Assembly: GCA_002293265.1 (NCBI GenBank)
Contig: DBCW01000133.1
Location: 17,543-23,023 of the forward strand
Direction: 5' to 3'
DNA from: Eggerthellales bacterium UBA948
GTDB taxonomy: Bacteria; Actinomycetota; Coriobacteriia; Coriobacteriales; UBA8131
Length of the DNA stretch: 5,481 nucleotides
Shown: positions 1 through 5,481 of the stretch, piece after piece
How the letters are laid out: each line of letters opens with the position of its first letter
Numbering within the stretch: the stretch's first letter is position 1
Notes under the pieces: model-generated
What the model saw: only the letters and a program-made list of their open reading frames with translations
What the model was told of the DNA's origin: nothing
Databases searched by the model: none
Program-made: the position numbers and the translations under genes

Positions 1-647
1 CACTAAAGAATCTCGGCATACTTTCGATATCCGGTCTGGAAATGGGTATTTACCCGGCGTTGGTGCAAAAGCCATGTTGCGCCGCTTCATATTTAAGAGG
101 AGTATTCTTGGGGGGAGGATTTATTGCGAATCCCCAGGGAGACTTTCACTTTGAGTTAACTTGTGACCATGAAAACTTGGCTAACGACCTGGTAACCTTG
201 CTTGCAAAGATGAGCATTCCGGCCAGAAGCGTCAGTAGGCGTAGTACATGGATCGTCTATATAAAAGGCGCCGAGCCGATATTAGATTTCCTAACATTGG
301 TGGGTGCTCATCGCTCTATGTTGGTCATGGAAAACGTGCGCGTCACTAAATCTGTGCGTAATGATGTTAATCGCCGCCTTAACGCCGAGATGGCGAATCA
401 AGCCAAATCGATAGACGCAGCTATGGAGCAAGTCAAGGCGATAAGACTGTTGGTTGAAAAGCGAGGCATAGATAGTTTGCCCCCGGCGCTGCAAGAATTG
501 GCATTACTGCGCCTTTCGCACCCGGATGTGTCACTTAGAGAGCTTGGGGAACTAGCCACGCCGCCACTTACCAAGTCAGCCGTGTATCATAGGGTTAGAC
601 GCATAGAGGCAATAGCACAGGAGTATTGGGAAAAAGAGGCTGTTTAA
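1..647 (+). CDS. whiA: WhiA-family DNA-binding regulator, C-terminal part (5' end outside window)
   Basis: The frame is open to the left edge (first whole codon at 3), so the internal ATG at 42 is probably not the start. About 214 residues are visible; the family usually has 300-330, so roughly the first third is missing. Numbering from the ATG at 42, the second LAGLIDADG-like helix with its Cys-Cys-Ala-Ala lead-in is at about residues 12-26 (CCAASYLRGVFLGGG). The conserved linker RNDVNRRLNAEMANQ lies at 106-120, and the C-terminal helix-turn-helix at about 164-190 (SLRELGELATPPLTKSAVYH). WhiA combines a catalytically inactive homing-endonuclease fold with a sigma-region-4-like HTH. It controls sporulation-septation genes in Streptomyces and affects cell division and chromosome segregation in Firmicutes; its role in this organism is unknown. 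It lies 85 nt upstream of gap, as in many actinobacterial genomes, where rapZ and yvcK usually precede it. Confidence 0.93.
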   Translation, partial: LKNLGILSISGLEMGIYPALVQKPCCAASYLRGVFLGGGFIANPQGDFHFELTCDHENLANDLVTLLAKMSIPARSVSRRSTWIVYIKGAEPILDFLTLVGAHRSMLVMENVRVTKSVRNDVNRRLNAEMANQAKSIDAAMEQVKAIRLLVEKRGIDSLPPALQELALLRLSHPDVSLRELGELATPPLTKSAVYHRVRRIEAIAQEYWEKEAV

Positions 648-732
648 AATAACCGGATATTTCGTAGAAGAATCTAAACATTTTGGCACTTAACTACTCT
701 TAAAAACACATGTATCGAAAGGAGAAGGCAAG

Positions 733-1737
733 ATGACGATAAAGGTAGGTATTAACGGTTTTGGTCGCATTGGACGCTTAGTTTTAGCTGCCATGATAAA
801 TGATGATGATATTGAGGTAGTGGCAGGAAACGATTTAAGCAAACTTGACATGATGGCTCATTTACTTAAGTACGATTCGGTTCACGGAAGACTTTTTGAG
901 AGCGTTGAAGTGGTTGAGGGCGGACTTAAAGTAAACGGAAAACTCATAAAAGCCTTGTCAGAGCGCGATATATCAAAACTCGATTGGGCGAGCGTGGGTG
1001 TTGACATTGTTATCGAAGCCTCCGGTAAATACAACGATGGCGAAAAAGCTATTGCCCACATAAACGGTGGAGCCAAAAAAGTTCTCATAACCGCTCCGGC
1101 TAAAAATGAGGACATCACCATTGTTATGGGCGTTAACGAGAAGCTGTATGATGCTTCAAAGCACAATGTTGTTTCCAACGCCTCATGTACTACCAATTGC
1201 CTGGCTCCTGTAGCCAAAGTACTCATGGATGAGTTTGGCATCAAGCGTGGATATATGAACACGATACATGCCTATACCGGAGATCAGCGTATTCTTGATG
1301 GGTCACACAAAGATCTGCGTCGTGCTCGTGCAGCCGGTATGTCCATTGTTCCCACAACGACCGGTGCTGCAAAAGCTGTGGCGCTGGTACTTCCGGAGCT
1401 TAAAGGCAAGCTGGATGGTTTTGCAACCCGTGTACCTACTCCCGACGCATCGATGGTCGATCTTACAGTTGAGCTTGAGAAAAGTGTGACCAAGGACAGC
1501 ATTAATGCCGCAATGAAAGCAGCAGCCGAAGGCCCCCTAAAGGGAATCCTTGAGTATTGCATTGATCCGATCGTATCCGTTGATGTTATCGGCAATCTCC
1601 ACTCTTCAGTTTTTGATAGCGAACTCACCATGGTACTTGGTGGCGAGGGTAACTTTGCAAAGGTCATATCTTGGTATGATAACGAGCGCGGATACTCCAC
1701 ACGCGTAAAAGACTTAGCCAAATATATGATGCAATAA
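733..1737 (+). CDS. gap: Type I glyceraldehyde-3-phosphate dehydrogenase
   Basis: A 334-residue protein of normal family length. It catalyses reversible oxidative phosphorylation of glyceraldehyde-3-phosphate to 1,3-bisphosphoglycerate in the cytosol. The N-terminal Rossmann motif is INGFGRIGR at 7-15, and the acidic residue that favours NAD is D34 (GNDLSK). The catalytic cysteine is C152 in SNASCTTNC and its histidine partner is H179 in TIHAYTGDQ. The S-loop is at about 183-207, and the C-terminal SWYDNE motif at 313-318. The start is supported by AAAGGAG at 718-724, 8 nt before the ATG. Two coenzyme-contact positions in the S-loop read G190-S191, where strictly NAD-dependent enzymes usually have Leu-Pro. 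R319 follows YDNE at a position often occupied by Trp or another bulky residue. It is the first gene of a tight gap-pgk-tpiA run. Confidence 0.98.
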   Translation: MTIKVGINGFGRIGRLVLAAMINDDDIEVVAGNDLSKLDMMAHLLKYDSVHGRLFESVEVVEGGLKVNGKLIKALSERDISKLDWASVGVDIVIEASGKYNDGEKAIAHINGGAKKVLITAPAKNEDITIVMGVNEKLYDASKHNVVSNASCTTNCLAPVAKVLMDEFGIKRGYMNTIHAYTGDQRILDGSHKDLRRARAAGMSIVPTTTGAAKAVALVLPELKGKLDGFATRVPTPDASMVDLTVELEKSVTKDSINAAMKAAAEGPLKGILEYCIDPIVSVDVIGNLHSSVFDSELTMVLGGEGNFAKVISWYDNERGYSTRVKDLAKYMMQ

Positions 1738-1758
1738 AAGTAGAGGAGAACAATTATT

Positions 1759-2943
1759 ATGAGGCTCGTTAATGAAGCTGATGTTAATGGTAAGCGGGTA
1801 CTGCTTCGAGTAGATTTTAATGTGCCGATCAAAGATGGCAAAGTAACTGACGATACGCGTATTCGTGCGGTTATGCCAACCATTCGCTATCTGATGGACA
1901 ACAACGCTAAGATCATCATCGTTGCTCACCAGGGGCGTCCAAAAGGCGAGGGATATGAACGTGCTTATACGCTGAAGCCGGTGGCAAAGGCATTAGGCAC
2001 TTTGATCGACAAGGATGTTAAACTCACTCACGATGTATTAGGCATGCAAACCACGGCCGATGTTGAGGCCTTGCAACCCGGCGAAGTATTGATGCTTGAA
2101 AACATTCGCTTTGACAAACGCGAGAAATCCAACGATCCGGAGTTTTCCGGACGTTTAGCCGATCTCGCCGACCTTTACGTTAACGATGCCTTTGCTGCTG
2201 CGCATCGCGCACATGCATCCATAACCGGCGTAACAGAGCTCTTGCCAAGTTACGCCGGCTTTTTAATGAACAAGGAGCTTGGAACTTTTGAGCGCATGCT
2301 TGCACATCCGACCGCACCTTTTGTGGCCATTCTTGGTGGCTCTAAAGTCTCCGATAAGATCAAGGTTACGAGTCGTCTTATAGAGGTGGTGGACGTGCTG
2401 ATCATTGGTGGTGCGATGTGCTTCACTTTCCTTAAAGCGCAGGGTTATTCCATTGGCTCTTCTCTCAGGGAAGATGACTGGTTGGAGCCGGCCAAAGAGC
2501 TGATTGAGAAAGCAAAGGCCGAGGGCACGCAGTTGCTGCTACCCAAAGACTTTGTTATCGCCGGCACCATTAGTGACGATGCAGAAACAAGCATCGTTGA
2601 CATCGCTGACGGCATTCCCGAGGGCATGATGGGGCTTGATATCGGTCCTGCCACGGCAGAGATGTACAAGAACGCCATTACCGATGGTCGTACAGTATTT
2701 TGGAATGGTCCCATGGGTGTATTTGAGGTGGCTCCTTTTGCCGGTGGCACTCGCCAGGTAGCAACAGCTGTGGCAATGAATTCACGCGCCACAACTATCA
2801 TCGGTGGTGGTGACAGCATCGCTGCGGTTAACAGATTTGGCTACAACGATCTGGTTACTTTTATCTCCACAGGTGGTGGTGCAGCGCTTGAGCTTTTGGA
2901 TGGTACACACCTGCCGGGTGTCGTAGCTCTCGACAAAGAATAA
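1759..2943 (+). CDS. pgk: Phosphoglycerate kinase
   Basis: A 394-residue monomer-type kinase of typical bacterial length. It transfers the acyl phosphate of 1,3-bisphosphoglycerate to ADP, giving ATP and 3-phosphoglycerate. N-domain substrate-binding motifs are RVDFN (17-21), DDTRIR (31-36), HQGRPKG (57-63), ENIRF with R117, and NDAFAAAHRAHAS with R150. The C-domain nucleotide site shows GGSKVSDK (193-200), FWNGPMGVFE (314-323), GGGDS (349-353) and STGGGA (370-375). The substrate loop has Gln at position 58, where most bacterial enzymes have Leu; the His and Arg that bind substrate are kept. AGGAG at 1744-1748 sits 10 nt before the ATG and the gap stop is 21 nt upstream, which indicates cotranscription. 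Only 2 of 27 Ile codons are ATA, the lowest share in the window, in keeping with high expression. Confidence 0.98.
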   Translation: MRLVNEADVNGKRVLLRVDFNVPIKDGKVTDDTRIRAVMPTIRYLMDNNAKIIIVAHQGRPKGEGYERAYTLKPVAKALGTLIDKDVKLTHDVLGMQTTADVEALQPGEVLMLENIRFDKREKSNDPEFSGRLADLADLYVNDAFAAAHRAHASITGVTELLPSYAGFLMNKELGTFERMLAHPTAPFVAILGGSKVSDKIKVTSRLIEVVDVLIIGGAMCFTFLKAQGYSIGSSLREDDWLEPAKELIEKAKAEGTQLLLPKDFVIAGTISDDAETSIVDIADGIPEGMMGLDIGPATAEMYKNAITDGRTVFWNGPMGVFEVAPFAGGTRQVATAVAMNSRATTIIGGGDSIAAVNRFGYNDLVTFISTGGGAALELLDGTHLPGVVALDKE

Positions 2944-2958
2944 ACTGGGAGTGGTCAT

Positions 2959-3732
2959 ATGAAGCGCAGATCCCTGGTTGCAGGCAACTGGAAGATGAAT
3001 AAGACAACGGTTGAAGCAGCAATGCTCAGCCAGGATATATGCAATCACTACTACAACGATTACGACAATGTCGAGACGGTATTATGCCCATCGTTTATGG
3101 CACTTAAGACCGTAGGAACAGTTTTAGATTACGATAAATCGGACATCATGCTGGGTGCTCAGGACGTATATTGGCAGGATAACGGTGCATTTACGGGTGC
3201 AATTTCTGCAACCATGCTGAAAAGTGTAGGCTGCAAGTATTGTATTGTTGGTCACTCGGAGAGACGACAGTACTTTGGCGAGACCGATGAGAGCGTAAAC
3301 CTAAAAGTCAGGGCTTTACTTACGCAAGATATAACTCCGATCATCTGTGTTGGTGAAAATCTAGCCAAACGTGATGAGGGCGAGAAAGCGGCGATCGATT
3401 TTGTCACCGCACAAATAAGTGCAGCATTTGGTGAAGTAGGCTCCGACGAAGCCGGGCGCATCGTTATAGCGTATGAACCCATCTGGGCTATAGGCACCGG
3501 ACACACTGCAACTCCTGAAACCGCCCAAGAGATGTGCTTCAGGATTCGCGAGCGCATCGCTGAAATCTATGGCTTAGAGACCGCCGAAAAAGTGCGCATC
3601 CTATACGGAGGATCAATGAAACCGGAAAACGCCGCCATGTTCGCACCTCAACCGGACATAGACGGAGGACTAATAGGCGGAGCAGCCCTGGAAGCCAAGC
3701 CCTTCCTCGACATAGTAAAGGCTTTTGTGTAA
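2959..3732 (+). CDS. tpiA: Triosephosphate isomerase
   Basis: A 257-residue TIM-barrel enzyme of usual length that interconverts dihydroxyacetone phosphate and glyceraldehyde-3-phosphate. All catalytic residues are visible: N10 and K12 in GNWKMN, H99 in IVGHSERR, and the base E173 in AYEPIWAIGTG, which also contains the start of mobile loop 6. Phosphate-gripping segments are LYGGSM (215-220) and GLIGGAAL (237-244). GGGAG at 2947-2951 lies 7 nt before the ATG and the spacer from pgk is only 15 nt, so it is very likely in the same transcript as gap and pgk. The TAA stop is directly followed by the short repeat that fills the space before gpmI. I see no truncation or missing key residue. Confidence 0.98.
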   Translation: MKRRSLVAGNWKMNKTTVEAAMLSQDICNHYYNDYDNVETVLCPSFMALKTVGTVLDYDKSDIMLGAQDVYWQDNGAFTGAISATMLKSVGCKYCIVGHSERRQYFGETDESVNLKVRALLTQDITPIICVGENLAKRDEGEKAAIDFVTAQISAAFGEVGSDEAGRIVIAYEPIWAIGTGHTATPETAQEMCFRIRERIAEIYGLETAEKVRILYGGSMKPENAAMFAPQPDIDGGLIGGAALEAKPFLDIVKAFV

Positions 3733-3764
3733 TGTCATTCCCGCTACTACCCTGTCATTCCCGC
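3733..3764 (+). repeat. 12-bp direct repeat; first copy is an orphan left arm of the adjacent palindrome
   Basis: TGTCATTCCCGC occurs exactly twice, at 3733-3744 and 3753-3764, with an 8-nt spacer (TACTACCC). The second copy is the left arm of the palindrome that follows; the first has no right arm of its own. The first copy begins immediately after the tpiA stop codon. This looks like a truncated second unit of the same small repeat, or a slippage duplication of the left arm. Confidence 0.85.
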
Positions 3765-3779
3765 GTAGGCGGGAATCCA
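3753..3779. repeat. Short palindromic intergenic repeat with ATTCCC-N8-GGGAAT core
   Basis: ATTCCCGC (3757-3764) and GCGGGAAT (3769-3776) form a perfect 8-bp stem around the tetraloop GTAG. Outer TG (3753-3754) and CA (3778-3779) can add two pairs across a small internal loop. The core matches the pattern described for neisserial dRS3 elements, and similar TCATTCCCGCG...CGGGAATCCA repeats occur in many bacterial genomes. That resemblance is recalled, not searched. In RNA it would form a stable hairpin in the tpiA-gpmI spacer. No U-tract follows, so it is unlikely to be an intrinsic terminator; effects on mRNA stability or on gpmI output are possible. Confidence 0.8.
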
Positions 3780-3803
3780 TAACCGAGAAAGCCGCAATTA
3801 GCA

Positions 3804-5426
3804 ATGAGTCAAAGCCAAGAATACATTAACAGCGAAACACATACCAATCCACGTATACCTGCACTACTCGCAATCCTTGATGGCGTAGGTATTGCGACGC
3901 CATGTCAAACCAACGCCGTAACCAGTGCAAATGCTCCGTTCTTGCAAAAGTTGTTCTCGGACACCAAGTACCCATGTCGTTGTCTAAATGCATCCGGACG
4001 TGATGTAGGGCTTCCTGACGGACAAATGGGCAACTCCGAAGTAGGGCACCTAAACATAGGTGCCGGGCGCATAATCAACCAAGAACTCAACCGCATCGAT
4101 ACCGCCATAGAAGATGGGTCTCTGCTAGGTAACGAAGTGCTCATACGCACATTTGAAGAAGTCGCGTGGGGCAATACGACAGTTCACTTCATGGGCCTGC
4201 TATCCGATGGCGGCGTGCATAGCATGCTCGCACATCTAAAAGCTTTGGTAGAAATGGCAGCCGCAAGGGGAGTGACTCGCATTCGCATTGCCGCGTTTTT
4301 AGACGGACGTGATGTATTACCCAGTAGCGGTGTCGGTTATGTGCGCGAGACAGCCGAGTTTTGTAATGCTCTTATGCAAAAGTATCAGGGCTTGGATGCG
4401 CGTATCGGCATGATTTCCGGGCGCTACTACGCAATGGACAGAGACAATCGTTGGGAACGCGTAGAGCGCGCATGGAAAACGCTGGTGATGCCGGAAAGCG
4501 AAGATGTCGCATTTGTTGATGCGGCAACCGATCCTGCAAGTCTTGTGGAAGCTTCATACGCCGCCGACATTACCGATGAGTTCGTAGAGCCGGTAGCGAT
4601 TGGTGATGATGGTATAAAAGATGGCGACAGCATAGTATTCTTCAACTTTAGACCGGACAGAGCCCGCGAGATTACTCGCACATTTATTGACCCGGGATTT
4701 GACGGCTTTAAACGTCCGGTAAAGCCGGATGTCACTTACGTATGCATGACCGAGTACGACCCAACATTTGAAAGCGAGTTCAAAGCACGCATAGTATTTC
4801 CCAAGAGCTTTCCGGAAAACGTTTTGGCAGACTACCTGTCCTCACTGGGGCTTCGCCAATTGCACATAGCCGAGACCGAGAAATACGCCCACGTAACATT
4901 CTTTCTAAACGGTGGGGTAGAGGCGGCCAAAGAAGGCGAGGAGCGCATCCTTATTCCCAGCCCCAAGGTGGCAACATACGACCTTAAGCCGGAGATGAGC
5001 GCACCGGAAGTAACCGAGACGCTAGTGCAAGCCATACAAAACGACGCAGCAGATGTCTACATAGTTAACTACGCAAACGGCGACATGGTAGGTCACACTG
5101 GAGTGCTAGCTGCGGCAATAGCTGCCATAGAAGCAGTGGACGCAGGTTTAAAAAGAGTAGTAGATGCGATTACGAAAAAAGGCGGAGTAGTTCTAATAAC
5201 AGCAGACCACGGAAACTCCGAGCAAATGATAGACACAGCAGGAAATACCTGGACAGCTCACACAACAAACCAAGTTCCGCTAGCGCTGGTCGATGCAAAC
5301 AACACCTTGAATCTGGACAAAACCGGAGAAGCCAGACTAGCAGACATAGCCCCAACCCTAATAGACGCAATGGGTTTAGAAATCCCAAACGAATGGACAG
5401 GCCGGTCTCTAATAAAACTATCCTAA
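3804..5426 (+). CDS. gpmI: 2,3-bisphosphoglycerate-independent phosphoglycerate mutase
   Basis: A 540-residue member of the alkaline-phosphatase superfamily that isomerises 3- and 2-phosphoglycerate through a phosphoserine intermediate and two metal ions, usually Mn. The metal ligand D26 is in AILDGVG and the nucleophile S78 in MGNSEVGHLNIGAGR. Substrate residues are H139 (LSDGGVHS), R169-D170 (DGRD), R207 and R213 (SGRYYAMDRD), R283 and R286 (FRPDRAR) and K360. The remaining metal ligands are D427 and H431 (NGDMVGH), D468-H469 (TADHGNSE) and H486 (TAHTTN). It is about 30 residues longer than the usual 510, partly from a polar N-terminal extension of some 18 residues. The ATG at 3804 is the first possible start after an in-frame TAA at 3780 and no ATG, GTG or TTG follows before the catalytic Asp, so the start is fixed despite a poor Shine-Dalgarno (only GAGAAAG at 3785-3791, 12 nt away). 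Codon use shifts strongly to A-ending codons near the 3' end. Confidence 0.97.
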   Translation: MSQSQEYINSETHTNPRIPALLAILDGVGIATPCQTNAVTSANAPFLQKLFSDTKYPCRCLNASGRDVGLPDGQMGNSEVGHLNIGAGRIINQELNRIDTAIEDGSLLGNEVLIRTFEEVAWGNTTVHFMGLLSDGGVHSMLAHLKALVEMAAARGVTRIRIAAFLDGRDVLPSSGVGYVRETAEFCNALMQKYQGLDARIGMISGRYYAMDRDNRWERVERAWKTLVMPESEDVAFVDAATDPASLVEASYAADITDEFVEPVAIGDDGIKDGDSIVFFNFRPDRAREITRTFIDPGFDGFKRPVKPDVTYVCMTEYDPTFESEFKARIVFPKSFPENVLADYLSSLGLRQLHIAETEKYAHVTFFLNGGVEAAKEGEERILIPSPKVATYDLKPEMSAPEVTETLVQAIQNDAADVYIVNYANGDMVGHTGVLAAAIAAIEAVDAGLKRVVDAITKKGGVVLITADHGNSEQMIDTAGNTWTAHTTNQVPLALVDANNTLNLDKTGEARLADIAPTLIDAMGLEIPNEWTGRSLIKLS

Positions 5427-5481
5427 AACCTACAAAAAAACAGAATCCTTGTAGAACAGACAAACACACAATCACCACTGT

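Noticed and set aside
42..647. whiA fragment as a complete short gene starting at ATG 42
   Set aside because: The frame stays open to the left edge with WhiA-like sequence, and the family needs about 100 more N-terminal residues, so it is cut by the window.
648..732. Possible promoter or operator for gap in the whiA-gap spacer (TTGGCA at 683-688; TTCGTAGAA small palindrome at 661-669)
   Set aside because: No -10 box lies at a proper distance from TTGGCA, the best AT-rich hexamers give spacers of 12 or 22 nt, and the palindrome has only 3-bp arms.
1284..1883. 199-codon open frame on the minus strand across the gap-pgk junction
   Set aside because: It is antisense to two intact conserved genes, low-complexity Ser/Thr-rich, and shows no recognisable family motif or RBS.
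3753..3785. The GC-rich hairpin as a Rho-independent terminator after tpiA
   Set aside because: The stem is followed by CCATAACCGAG, with no run of T, so the intrinsic terminator pattern is absent.
5430..5454. Inverted repeat CTACAA/TTGTAG downstream of gpmI as a terminator
   Set aside because: The stem is only 6 bp and AT-rich, with a 13-nt loop and no U-tract after it on the + strand.
5170..5478. 102-codon Leu/Cys-rich minus-strand frame that could look like a membrane protein
   Set aside because: It is the antisense of the A-rich, T-poor end of gpmI, which automatically yields Leu-rich translation; nothing else supports it.

Overview
The window holds one co-directional (+ strand) block of core-metabolism genes: the 3' part of whiA, then gap, pgk, tpiA and gpmI. 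Each product is identified from family motifs and catalytic residues read directly in the translation. The three glycolytic genes gap-pgk-tpiA are tightly packed (21 and 15 nt spacers) with good Shine-Dalgarno sequences, which suggests one transcript. gpmI follows after a wider 71-nt spacer.

Organism: WhiA occurs in Gram-positive bacteria. A whiA-gap-pgk-tpiA order with no CggR-type repressor before gap looks actinobacterial. A cofactor-independent phosphoglycerate mutase in the cluster and the moderate GC content would fit a Coriobacteriia-like lineage better than a high-GC mycelial actinomycete. A clostridial origin cannot be excluded from this window, so the assignment is an inference of modest confidence.

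Layout: 1-647 is the C-terminal two thirds of WhiA, with its start off the left edge. 648-732 is an 85-nt spacer with a strong RBS for gap but no convincing promoter. 733-3732 holds gap, pgk and tpiA. 3733-3803 is the tpiA-gpmI spacer, mostly filled by a small palindromic repeat (ATTCCC-N8-GGGAAT core) and a preceding half-copy of it. 3804-5426 is gpmI. 5427-5481 is a short noncoding tail without a clear terminator.

Functionally, TpiA supplies glyceraldehyde-3-phosphate from DHAP, Gap oxidises it to 1,3-bisphosphoglycerate, Pgk makes ATP and 3-phosphoglycerate, and GpmI converts that to 2-phosphoglycerate; the same enzymes run in reverse for gluconeogenesis. Enolase is not in the window. I see no previously undescribed system here. 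The points most worth a second look are the repeat inside the operon, the coenzyme-site residues of GAPDH, and the poor initiation context and late codon shift of gpmI.
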